This document shows, one piece after another, positions 43,746 to 54,200 of a DNA stretch of 64,000 nt. Position 1 is the stretch's first letter. Each line of letters opens with the position of its first letter. A program made the position numbers and the translations under genes. Origin of the DNA: a virus. A model generated the notes under the pieces. It did not search any database, was not told the origin of the DNA, and saw only the letters and a program-made list of their open reading frames with translations. Location of the stretch: IMG/VR virus record IMGVR_UViG_3300042898_002309, positions 1-64,000 of that record. One strand, written 5' to 3'.

Positions 43746-46700
43746 TTATTTGATTCTTTCTATGATATATCCTGCTTTTTCTAGTGCTTTAATTTCATCA
43801 TCATCTAAGTCATCTTCCCATGATTCAATATCACCACCATTTTTTTCTTGTTGTAATGCACCTACACCTAATGTTCCTGCAATTGGAGCAACTGCCCAAA
43901 CTTTATTAAATAACTTAGCAGCTGATTTTCCATTATCTTTTTTTATTATTTTAACAAACTGAGTATCTACTGGAGTATTTCCTAAAGCAACTTCTTTAAA
44001 CATTTTATCTGCTTGTTCAGGAGTTATTATATCATCAGGAGATAAATCAAAATATTTTCTAAGTTCCATTATTCTTGCCTGTACTTCTGTTGGGTCTGAT
44101 AAATAATCTATAAGTTTATCAACTTCTTTACTATTATTTATTTTTTTTCTTTCTTTAAGATAAGGATAATCAATTGCATCTTCAATAATTTTTTTTTGAT
44201 CAGTTAATTCTAAAGATTGTGCTTTTGTCCAATCATGTGTTAATTCATGTATTCCTGTACTTAATCTATTTTTAGGATCTAACCATCTTGAAACCCAATT
44301 ACCATGTCTTATAAATTGTGGTTTAGTATCTAAAGCATTAGGCTTAGTTTTAATTAATTTATCAACTTTAGGAATTTCAGATTCTAATTTATTTTTTGAA
44401 AGTGGAATATAAGTATTTTCAGGCATATTTAAAATTTCTCCTGGAATATCTTCATGAGTATAATTAATTCCTGCATTATCTTTATGAATATTAGGAAATT
44501 CAGTTAATTGCTCTATTATAGGATATTCTTGCAATCTTCCTGCAGGTTTATATCCACTAGTAAATTTAATTACTTCTTCTAAATTATGTTTTGCAATTGG
44601 TGAATTTTCAACTGTACCAAATACTGAATGATAGTTAGGTGATTTTAAACTTTCTTTATAACTATTAATAATTTTTTCTTGAGTTGCAGGATGACTCACC
44701 CATCCTTGCATCCAATTTTCAGCTTCTCTTAATGTTTTAAGTCTCTCTGGTGTTTTAGTTATAACATCATAAAATCTACCAGGTAATTTACCAATTCCTT
44801 TAATCATGTTAACAGCATTAGGAGAACCTGGTAATGTTTTACCAATTGCTTTAGTACCTTGATTTAAATATTTAGCACCTTGATTTATATCTTGAGCAAG
44901 AGATTTAACACCTTGTATAGCAGTTCTACCAGATCCTGGTACACCTGCAAATGCTAAACCTGTTTCTAAAAGACCTGTTGCATAATTACCTTTATGTAAT
45001 TCATTACCAGCATGACCACCCCAATATCCTGGATTAACTATATTAGCAAGATCAGAAATTTCAAATTGGCCTTTAGTTTGTCCTGTAGCTTTTAAATATT
45101 TATCATACTCAGGACTTTCAGTATTCATTAAACCTCTTCCCATTCCAGGTATATATGCTTGATTACCTGTTAATGCATTACCTGCCATAAGAATTGGGTG
45201 AGCAATAGCAGCTTGAGTTACATCTAAAGCTTTTTCAGCAAAAGACATTTTATTATATTTATTCCACTGTTCTTTTTCAAATGCTGCCTGTTCTTTTTTT
45301 CTTGCTTCACGTTTTGCAGTTTCTTGTGGAGAATTATAAAATGCTGCATTATTAATATCACTTACAACTTGTTTAGGTATTACTGTACGTGTATTATCAC
45401 TTACAGGTCCTCTAGGAATTGCATCATTTATTGCTTTTTGTTTTGCAAGTTTTTCTTTTGCAAGTTTTATAGCTTTTTCTTTATTAAGTTCTTGTTGATA
45501 TTTTTTTACAAGATCTTGCTTATTTAATTCTGGTGAGTCTGAATTTTTCTTTATATATTGTTGCTTATGATCTTGCATAAGTAAATTAAACTGAGGTGCA
45601 GGTTGCTCTAATGGTTTTTTATATACTGTTTTACCACCTTGTGCTTTATCTAATATACCTCCATTTTTAAATCCTCCTTCAATAGTTGCTGGTTGTAAAT
45701 GCCATTGATCTAATGCTGCACCAGTACCTATTGTTAAAGGTATAGCAGCTTTATATATATTAGGATTAGTCATGTCAAATTTACCATTATTTCTTAACAA
45801 AGATTTAATATTTTTTGGATTAATTATAGAATAGTTATTTTTATTAATTGGTGCACGCAAACCTCTTAGTACATCTCCATTAAATCCAGCATACATACCA
45901 GCATCTTTGATATTTTTAAAATTAACTGCATCATATCCTAATTTTTTAGCAATATCCGTAACTTCAGCTGTATCATATTTTTTCTTTGGCTTTATTCCCA
46001 AAACATTAAAATTTTCCTGACCAATTCTATTAATTAACTCATCATGATCAAGTTTTGTCCATAGTTTATTTTTAGCATCAAAAATTAATGGGTTTTTTGT
46101 TTTAGCAGCTAACTCATATCTTTTAGAAAAAGGATTTAATTTTAGTCTGTATGAATCAGCATCTTTAGGAGAATTAGCTAAATAAACCCCATCTTCTAAA
46201 TCACCTACTTTACCTTTTCTAAATTCTTGAATATTACCTTTATTAGAACCATGATATCCTGTAACATAGTTATCTCCAAAAGCATTTTTAAAGTTTTCAC
46301 TATTCTGTTGTACAAATTGTTCAGGAGTTCCTTTATAAGCAGAACCATCTGAATTTTTCATCCAAGTTCCATTAGTTTTAGTAGCTTCTTCTATTTTAGA
46401 ATACTCTTTTAATAAAGGTTCATCTGCAAGTATTTCTTTATTCCAATTACCCCAATTAATTTCAGACTGAAAAGGAGTTCTATAATCGTCTACTTTAGAT
46501 AATAAACCTGTTTCTGTTCCTAATGCTTTACCTAAATATTTAACACCTGGTTTTACACCTAATCTTACTGCATCATCAAGTAATCCTGAACCTGGTATAA
46601 ATCTTAATCCTTCTAAAAAAGCAGAACCATAATTACCCTTTCCTATATTTCTTACAACTTTATCTCCCGCATCAAAAAGATTTAATGTACTATTTAATGT

Positions 46701-49700
46701 ATTACCTACAAGATTTCTTCCTTCTACTACACCAGGATCAATACCTGCCATACGCATTTCATTAATATTATGTGGCATATTTTCTGCACCTCCTCCTGAT
46801 ATAGCATATTCTGCAGCAGTAAATGGATTAGTAATATATTCCCATGCTCTATTTGAATTACTTTGTGTTGGTGCTGCTTGTACTGCATCAGGTTCACCTA
46901 TTTGACCTACACCTGCACTTTTCCAATGCATGTTCTCAATATCATCTAAATCTTTTTGAGTAATTGCATATCCATTTTTTTTACCACTTGCAATATAATC
47001 TTTTTGAGAAGTTGCAATTTTATCTTTAACTTTTGTATATGCATCTTTACCTGTTACTTTAAACTTTTCATCAAATAATTTTTGTGCAGTTTTTTGTTGT
47101 ACAGTGGGTTGAACTGGTTTCTTTTTACTTGGTGTAACATTTTTTTCATTACTCCATCCAGCATTAGATTTACTATTTTGATCATTATTATATCTATCAA
47201 GTGCTTGTTTTTTTTGTATTGCTAAACCTTGTCCAACTATTTGTCCTAATGGAGAAGTATAAAAATTATAAGGTTTTTCTTTAACAGCAACTTTAGGTTG
47301 TACTTCACCTTTTTTTTGATAAGAATCTAATGCTCCACCTTGTCTAAATCCTCCTTCAATAGTTGCTGGTTGTAAATGCCATTTAGTTCTAGGTACTTTT
47401 TTATATCCCTGCAACCAATGTTGTTTATAAACATTAACATTTGGATGATTAAATGAAAGAGGTGCATTACCTGGTGTTGTAATTTCATAACCAAAATTTT
47501 CAAATGGAGATACACCATTTGTATTAAAATTTGCTATATCATGAGAATTAGTTACTTCAACCATATGAGGACCTTCAAATTTATTCCAATTCCACACTCT
47601 ATTATTTTTTCCACCAGCAAATGATGTTTTATCAATTACTTCTTGAGGAAACTTATATTTTTTAGCATCAAATGGAACACCTTGACTATAATATGTTTCT
47701 TCAAATGCTTTATTACTAAAACTTGGATCATATACATCTACTTGATTACTTCTAAATACACCAGATTGTTGTGCATCTTCTAATCCTTCTTTACCTAACA
47801 TTCTATATGCTGATGTAGGTTCAGGTTTCCATGCCCAGGGATTTACATCACTTACTTTAGATAATAAACCTGTTTCTGTTCCTAATGCTTTACCAACAGT
47901 TTTAGCACCTTGTGCAACATCATCAGCAACTGACTTAAATCCTGCTTTTGATCCTATTAATCCTGCTGCAATTTCTGCAGTTCCTGCTGCTGCTTCTTTC
48001 CAATCTTTAGTACCTTGTGATACATCATACCAATCTCTAACATTTTTAGGAGTTTGATAAAAACTATTAGCCATACCTGCGGCCATTGCAGCATTACCTA
48101 CAGTAGCACCTGGTACAGCAGCCATTCCTGGAAGTGACATTGCTCCTATAGCACCTGCGGCTTCTAATGCAGCTGGAGCAGCAAAAGGTAAAGTCCAAAA
48201 CCAATCAGCAGAACCTGCACTTTGTGGACCAAAATTAGGACCATGTAGTTTACGTGCCAATTCTTTTGACTGTTCTTGCCATTGCCAGTTTCTATATTTT
48301 TCTGCATATTCTTTAGGAGAAAGTTGTATTCCTTTTGGTCTATTATTATTAGCAGGTGTAACAGTTACTTCATCTAGATATCCAGTACTAGATATTATGC
48401 CTTTAGCTTTGTCACTTTCATATTTAGCTTTTTGTTGTTGATAATTTTTATACCATTCCTCATCAGGTAATGTTCCATCTGGTTCTCCCCCTTCTTTAAA
48501 ATTTTCAGTAAGAACTGCTGGTTTTAAATGTTTTTTATTATCTTGAATTACATTAGTATTAGAAGTACCAGTATTAATATTATAATTTTGACTACCAGCA
48601 GCCTCATCTGTCCATGGAACTTCTTTGTATGTAGTAACTGGTCTTTGTCTTTTTATATTTCCTAATACAGGATCTTTAATCCAATAATCTTCTACACCTT
48701 GAACTGGTACACGGAGTGTTCTTTGTACAGCTTTTTGTACAGGTATAGTCATTTGTTCTCTAACAGGTTTAGATAAAATGGATTGCTCAGGTCTTTTAAA
48801 TTCTTGATATGGTATATTATTAAGTGGTGTAACTTCTTCAATAGATTGTACAGGTTGTACAGGTTTTTTATATACATTATGTATTACTGGTTTTTTATAT
48901 TGTCCAACTCTATGTAATCCATTATTATATGTAACAAAACCTACTGGTTTATTTAATTTTTTAGTTTTATCTGAAAAAGAACCAATATTTAAATAATCCA
49001 TATAATCTTTGTCACTGAGTTTTATACCAAATTGTTTATCTTGATCTTTTAAATTTTTTAATGAAGTATTATATGACTCATATTTTTTTGTAGCAGAATT
49101 TATAGTTTGATTTTTTGGTGTTTTTTTAGTTTTATCTGCTTTAATAACATTATTTATTCCACTATTATAAAAAGATAAACTATCAGATTCAGCTGCAAAG
49201 GCTTTATTATAGTCATCTCTATTAGTATGTGTTACTGTTCTACCTGTTTGAGCTTTATGAAGTATACCACCATATTTACGTGTAACTACAGGTTGAGCAC
49301 CTCTTTGTTGTTGCTGATATTCAAGATTTTTTTGTTGGAAAGTATCACTATCTCTTTTTCTTCTAGCTGCCTCTCTTTGTTCTTGAGTATATCCTTCAGG
49401 TAAATCTAAATTCTCATCACCAGCTAATACACCATATCTTGGACCGGCATAATGAACAGGTTTTTTATATGGTTTAGCTAGAATAATTTGTTGTTCAGGT
49501 CTTGTAAATTCTTGATATGATATAGGTTTAAGAGGAGTAACTTCCTCAACAGGTTTTACTGGGTATTTTTTTAAATAATCTGCAGTAGGTGTATTACCAT
49601 TTTTATCTAGTATTTTTTTATTAACAGGTTTTTTATCTATTGGTTTTACTGATTGTATTGAAGAAGATAATCCTAATGTTTTTAATTTTGATTGAGGTAT

Positions 49701-51269
49701 TCCAGATGCACCATATTTTTTAAATCTTATTTTTATTTCATCATCTGAAAGCATGTTTGCAGGTTTTATAGCAAGAGGATCATAATAAGGCAGCGTTGTA
49801 ATATATCCAGGTAATTTTTTATCTATTTCTTCATCTTTTTTAGTTCTATAAATCCATTCATTTATAGATTTTTCTGGATCTTTTAATTTAATTGCTGCAC
49901 CAATATTGATTAATTTTTTTTTATAATTTGCTTTTTTTATAGGATCATTTTCTAATTTATAACGTATTATATTGGTTGTCCAACTATTTGAATATGATGG
50001 AGCATTAGATGTAGTCATTTTTTGTATTTTAGCTATATCTGGTGATACATTCTCTGCAAATGTATATTTTTTAGGTTGATAAGTAATTTGTCCTTGTGGT
50101 TTTATTCTAGTATCATATTTTAACAATGGAGCTTTTGGATCTATAGCTCCTGTAATTACGTCAGACATATAAATAGCATTAGCATTTTTATTATTTTTAA
50201 TAATAGTTTTATTTGAACTAGAAACACTAGGGTGCGCTAAGGTTTCTTTTTGAATGTTTTTTAAATCCCAAGAACCATCATACCAAAGACCAATTTCTGG
50301 ATTATTATAATATGGTTTTAAATTATCATAAAAACCTTTTAACTTAATAGCATTATTATATAATGATAAACTATCAGAAGCTGTAGCAAGTCCTGTTTGT
50401 GCTTTAACTAGTTCATGTTGTACAAAACCACCCGCTTTAAATCCTTTCATCATTGGTGCCACTTCTTTATAGTGTTCCGCAAAATATTGTGCTTCTTCAG
50501 GAGTTCTGAAGTTTATATCTTCTTTACTTGGGGGAGGGTTTTCATTATACTCTAATTCATTACCACCTTTATCTTGTAACAATGGTACTGCTTGATTTCC
50601 CATAGAAGCCATAAAATGTGTACCTAAATCTCCATTTCCAAACTCATAAGTTTTAGGATTAGGTGAAACCATCCTTTGAGCTGCTGGATTTTTAAATTCG
50701 TTTTCAGTAGCCATTCTAGCTTTCATCATAGCATTCATAGCATTTTTGTCAACAGGTATTTCTTCTGCTCTAGGACCCGCTGTATTTTGTGGACCACCAT
50801 CTTGTGCTTCAGGTAATTCTTCTACTACATAACCACCATCTCTATATGCTTGTATTTCTTCATCAGTAAGATCAAGATCTTCATAATCAGCTTCTCCACC
50901 ATTTTCTTTAGTAGGTAGATTAAAACCATAATTTAATTCATAGTGACTTAATGGATTAGGATTAAGATTAATAGTACCAAGTTTAGAACCACCCTTCTTA
51001 GCCATAGGTGTTTCATCTACATAAGATGCACCAGGAAAGTTATAATCTTGATTAGGTTGCATCATTGATCCAGGACCAACATTAGGTTGAGCCCATACAG
51101 GATAAGGTACACCTTGCATAGTAATATCATTACCAGGGATTCTAGTTTTTTGACCTGGATATTTCCATTGACCTGCTGGATCAGTTATTATATCTTTTGG
51201 TTTACCTGGTGCTTTTGCTTTACCTAATTCTGATACAGCTTTAGATAATACTTTTTTATTGAATCCCAT
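43746..51269 (-). CDS. Giant modular effector/polyvalent-type virion protein (ART-like and zincin modules)
   Basis: This 2,507-aa protein has a mosaic layout. Residues 1-300 hold VPYPVWAQPNVGPG and a TDEEIQAYRDGGYVVEEL motif. Residues about 300-900 carry a duplicated unit (SDSLSxYN... and EVTPL..I.YQEF.RPEQ). After a hydrophobic Ala/Gly region (about 1020-1080) come two effector-like segments, each entered by KALGTETGLLSKV and left by WHLQPATIEGGF. The first (about 1150-1300; AYRMLGKEG to HWLQGYK) is only weakly ART-like. The second (about 1665-1830; GYHGSNKG with H1673, GVYLANSPKDADSYR, then IKSLLRNNGKFD) fits an ADP-ribosyltransferase-like polyvalent domain. A zincin HELTH at 2341-2345 with DPTEVQARIMELR follows near the end. 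It is probably ejected into the host. Its start overlaps the muzzle gene stop (TAATG). Confidence 0.85.
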   Translation of the reverse strand: MGFNKKVLSKAVSELGKAKAPGKPKDIITDPAGQWKYPGQKTRIPGNDITMQGVPYPVWAQPNVGPGSMMQPNQDYNFPGASYVDETPMAKKGGSKLGTINLNPNPLSHYELNYGFNLPTKENGGEADYEDLDLTDEEIQAYRDGGYVVEELPEAQDGGPQNTAGPRAEEIPVDKNAMNAMMKARMATENEFKNPAAQRMVSPNPKTYEFGNGDLGTHFMASMGNQAVPLLQDKGGNELEYNENPPPSKEDINFRTPEEAQYFAEHYKEVAPMMKGFKAGGFVQHELVKAQTGLATASDSLSLYNNAIKLKGFYDNLKPYYNNPEIGLWYDGSWDLKNIQKETLAHPSVSSSNKTIIKNNKNANAIYMSDVITGAIDPKAPLLKYDTRIKPQGQITYQPKKYTFAENVSPDIAKIQKMTTSNAPSYSNSWTTNIIRYKLENDPIKKANYKKKLINIGAAIKLKDPEKSINEWIYRTKKDEEIDKKLPGYITTLPYYDPLAIKPANMLSDDEIKIRFKKYGASGIPQSKLKTLGLSSSIQSVKPIDKKPVNKKILDKNGNTPTADYLKKYPVKPVEEVTPLKPISYQEFTRPEQQIILAKPYKKPVHYAGPRYGVLAGDENLDLPEGYTQEQREAARRKRDSDTFQQKNLEYQQQQRGAQPVVTRKYGGILHKAQTGRTVTHTNRDDYNKAFAAESDSLSFYNSGINNVIKADKTKKTPKNQTINSATKKYESYNTSLKNLKDQDKQFGIKLSDKDYMDYLNIGSFSDKTKKLNKPVGFVTYNNGLHRVGQYKKPVIHNVYKKPVQPVQSIEEVTPLNNIPYQEFKRPEQSILSKPVREQMTIPVQKAVQRTLRVPVQGVEDYWIKDPVLGNIKRQRPVTTYKEVPWTDEAAGSQNYNINTGTSNTNVIQDNKKHLKPAVLTENFKEGGEPDGTLPDEEWYKNYQQQKAKYESDKAKGIISSTGYLDEVTVTPANNNRPKGIQLSPKEYAEKYRNWQWQEQSKELARKLHGPNFGPQSAGSADWFWTLPFAAPAALEAAGAIGAMSLPGMAAVPGATVGNAAMAAGMANSFYQTPKNVRDWYDVSQGTKDWKEAAAGTAEIAAGLIGSKAGFKSVADDVAQGAKTVGKALGTETGLLSKVSDVNPWAWKPEPTSAYRMLGKEGLEDAQQSGVFRSNQVDVYDPSFSNKAFEETYYSQGVPFDAKKYKFPQEVIDKTSFAGGKNNRVWNWNKFEGPHMVEVTNSHDIANFNTNGVSPFENFGYEITTPGNAPLSFNHPNVNVYKQHWLQGYKKVPRTKWHLQPATIEGGFRQGGALDSYQKKGEVQPKVAVKEKPYNFYTSPLGQIVGQGLAIQKKQALDRYNNDQNSKSNAGWSNEKNVTPSKKKPVQPTVQQKTAQKLFDEKFKVTGKDAYTKVKDKIATSQKDYIASGKKNGYAITQKDLDDIENMHWKSAGVGQIGEPDAVQAAPTQSNSNRAWEYITNPFTAAEYAISGGGAENMPHNINEMRMAGIDPGVVEGRNLVGNTLNSTLNLFDAGDKVVRNIGKGNYGSAFLEGLRFIPGSGLLDDAVRLGVKPGVKYLGKALGTETGLLSKVDDYRTPFQSEINWGNWNKEILADEPLLKEYSKIEEATKTNGTWMKNSDGSAYKGTPEQFVQQNSENFKNAFGDNYVTGYHGSNKGNIQEFRKGKVGDLEDGVYLANSPKDADSYRLKLNPFSKRYELAAKTKNPLIFDAKNKLWTKLDHDELINRIGQENFNVLGIKPKKKYDTAEVTDIAKKLGYDAVNFKNIKDAGMYAGFNGDVLRGLRAPINKNNYSIINPKNIKSLLRNNGKFDMTNPNIYKAAIPLTIGTGAALDQWHLQPATIEGGFKNGGILDKAQGGKTVYKKPLEQPAPQFNLLMQDHKQQYIKKNSDSPELNKQDLVKKYQQELNKEKAIKLAKEKLAKQKAINDAIPRGPVSDNTRTVIPKQVVSDINNAAFYNSPQETAKREARKKEQAAFEKEQWNKYNKMSFAEKALDVTQAAIAHPILMAGNALTGNQAYIPGMGRGLMNTESPEYDKYLKATGQTKGQFEISDLANIVNPGYWGGHAGNELHKGNYATGLLETGLAFAGVPGSGRTAIQGVKSLAQDINQGAKYLNQGTKAIGKTLPGSPNAVNMIKGIGKLPGRFYDVITKTPERLKTLREAENWMQGWVSHPATQEKIINSYKESLKSPNYHSVFGTVENSPIAKHNLEEVIKFTSGYKPAGRLQEYPIIEQLTEFPNIHKDNAGINYTHEDIPGEILNMPENTYIPLSKNKLESEIPKVDKLIKTKPNALDTKPQFIRHGNWVSRWLDPKNRLSTGIHELTHDWTKAQSLELTDQKKIIEDAIDYPYLKERKKINNSKEVDKLIDYLSDPTEVQARIMELRKYFDLSPDDIITPEQADKMFKEVALGNTPVDTQFVKIIKKDNGKSAAKLFNKVWAVAPIAGTLGVGALQQEKNGGDIESWEDDLDDDEIKALEKAGYIIERIK
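45668..45706. repeat. 39-bp direct repeat, copy 1 (module exit)
   Basis: An exact 39-base copy shared with 47345-47383. It encodes the end of a module, KWHLQPATIEGGF-type (here QWHLQPATIEGGFK), in the 2,507-aa protein. The flanking bases differ on both sides, so the identity ends sharply. Confidence 0.9.
46491..46532. repeat. 42-bp direct repeat, copy 1 (module entry)
   Basis: An exact 42-base copy shared with 47853-47894, encoding GKALGTETGLLSKV at the entry of the second effector-like module. The bases immediately outside differ. Identity in the third codon positions means recent duplication or recombination rather than protein-level constraint alone. Confidence 0.9.
47345..47383. repeat. 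39-bp direct repeat, copy 2 (module exit)
   Basis: The second exact copy of the module-exit repeat, encoding KWHLQPATIEGGFR. With the repeat at 47853-47894 it brackets the first effector-like module of about 500 bp. Confidence 0.9.
47853..47894. repeat. 42-bp direct repeat, copy 2 (module entry)
   Basis: The second exact copy of the module-entry repeat (GKALGTETGLLSKV). It and 47345-47383 are arranged in the same order and orientation as 46491-46532 and 45668-45706 around the second module. Confidence 0.9.
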
Positions 51270-54200
51270 TATCTGAGTGATATTTGATTTTTACTATTGC
51301 TCAATTTAATAATCATATTAACATCCTGTGAATCAGTTCTGCTCAAATATAAGAAATTTAAATAATTCCTGAATTTTTTTCTTTGCAGTTCTGTTTTATT
51401 ATAATTTAAATTTGTTGGAGTTAATGTTTTTATATATCCATTAGCTTGTGTTACCCATATTGATTCTTGATCATAACTTCCTGCTAATACTGTAGTACTA
51501 GGAACTAATGGTCCTGTTGGAGGATAATTAGATCCAATTGGGAACTCACCTCTATTTCTTGTTATATCCCAGAATTGATTAAATCTATATTTGTTTTCTT
51601 CTTTAGAGAATAGTATATCTATAGATGTAGGATTAATAAGAGGATATGTATTAGCAAGAGTAATATTATTTTTAGGAAAGATATTAAGATTTAAGTATCC
51701 TGATACTTGTTCTGAATTAAATATTACTGCTTTATCAAAATTATAATCCAACACATGGAATTGATCTACACAGTTATTAGAATGATTTTTATAGCATTCA
51801 AGTATATACTCTATAGATTTTAAAGTGGTAACTGTCTGTCCCGTAATAAGGGGTATCTCAACTTCAAATGGATGTTGAACTCCATAAAATTTACAGTAAC
51901 TATTACATACTGCATTATGTTTCCATACTTTACCTCCTTTAGTTGTTGCAAAATATTGTCTTGCTGGTAATACAAAGTCTGGATGCCAGTCATGAAAAGA
52001 TATCCAATGTTGACTTTTAGGGTCAAAACTTGTAGTCCATGAAGCACTTTCAAATATAAGTGGATTACCTAATTCAACTTTTGCTATACCATCTACTAAG
52101 AAATAATCACCATAAGAAAAATATACTACTCTATTTGCATATTGAGGTTTTAATTTATAATCTTTTTTACAGAAATATATAACACCATTATAATTATCAT
52201 ATACTGCTTGAGTACCAATACCTGCTACAGGATTATCTGTATGTGGATATTCTGGAAAATCTTCAGTAAGTTTATATGGTAAGAATAAACTAAACCACCA
52301 TTTCATTCCTGCTTGAGATATTTCTGTTAAACCTTGAGCAAATGAAAATACTCTTCCTTGATTTTGAGACATATAATACATTCCTGCAGGAGTACCAATA
52401 ACACCAAATTTATTTTGAGAAGACCCATACTCATACTCTACATCTGATATAGTAATATTTTGAGGAGGATTAGAAAATAAGCCACCATCACCTATAGTAA
52501 GTTTAGTACCTAACTCAGTTGTAAGAGTATCTACACCTTGATACATTAATGGACTAGCATTTTGGAATGTAATAAACATACCAGTTTTAGCATAAGGTTT
52601 TATACTAGTAATTCTATTCTTAAAGTCATGAAAATTATTTACTAAATATACAAACCAAGAATCTTTTGTAGACCAGTTTTGTTGTGGTAGTGAATATACT
52701 ACTCTATCAGGATAATAAGTATAACATAATTGGGATACAACAGGATTATAATATCTTGATTGTAGATTACCTTGTGAAAAATATTGTGTAAATATTTTAG
52801 ATATACTTAATGAATAGTCATATGCATAATAGTTACCCTGTGTTATTGTATTAGGGTCCATATTAAACATTTCTGGTAAATTAGTATATGAATTTACATC
52901 ATAATTTTTTTGCCAAGTTTCTAAACCAGGTTGTCTAAAATCTACTATTACATCTGACTCAACAAAGAAATCTCTTACTGAAGAATTAGCTAAATAAAAA
53001 TATGAATTTTTAGCACCAAATACTCCAGGATATGTATCTGGAAAACCTGATGCTGTATCATTTGAATACTTATATTTACGTATACTATTTACATAGTAAT
53101 CTAAGTTATAAAAACCTGTTGGTAAAAGCCCTGTTCCAGCAGGTGGATTAATTAAATCTGCAATTGAACTTGGTGTAAGATCACCTACATCATATTCTTC
53201 ACTGTTAGCCCAAAATCTTGGTTCAGCTATCATATGTCTTAGAATATAATTATATTCATAACCATCAGGTTGTCCATATAACCAGTCATAGAAAAAGAAC
53301 ATGTTGTTTTTTTCAGTATATCTATTTACATAAGTGTCTCCTCCAAATAATACAGGAGTTTGAGTTATTGTTTCTAAAGTAACTAACTTAGCTGCAGTAC
53401 CATAAGGAGTACTAATAGTACACCAAAAACTACTAAATGTTACTGGTATATTTTGATTATTATAATTTAATTTTTGTTCTGAAGGTGTAATAGGTATTTC
53501 TTTAAGTGAATCAAGTTGACCATATTGATTTCTTAATCTAACTTTGATACCAACATAATGACTTGCAATACTAAGATTAAATTCATTAGTCTTTTTTGAT
53601 TTCATGTCAACTGGTAATCCAATACCTGCTTGTATAGCAGTACCCAATGTTACAAGTGAAGTATCACCATATCCTGTAGCTGTAGAAGGATTAAGAATAT
53701 AATCAGGTCCAAAATTTTGATTTAAATTATTAGTAGTTCTTAAAGTAACAGTTGTCTGTCTTTGAAGATTATTAATTATATAACTAATTCCACTGAAAGG
53801 CTTAAGACCTTGAATATTATTTTTTAAATATAAACTATCTTCAATATTAAATCTTTGTCTTTTACCTGTAACTGGTGCAGCAAAACTACTATAGAAACCT
53901 TCTGCAATAGCTTGTAATGCATATTGTCTATATGGTATTAAAGCATATACTAATCTAATTGTTGTATTTGCTCCTTCTGAAAAATAAAAAAATGATTGTT
54001 GAACAAAATTAGCAATACCAAAAATACCTGCATATTGATATTTAGGTACATCTTTAGTATATGATCTTCCGGTAACACCTGTACCACCTAGTCCTGCACT
54101 GGTAGTATTTGCTGTTATATATGCACCATATATACCTGCAAAAAGCGGATTACCAAGAGGATTTAAGGCATCAGTTAAATATAAACCTGTACTTAAATAA

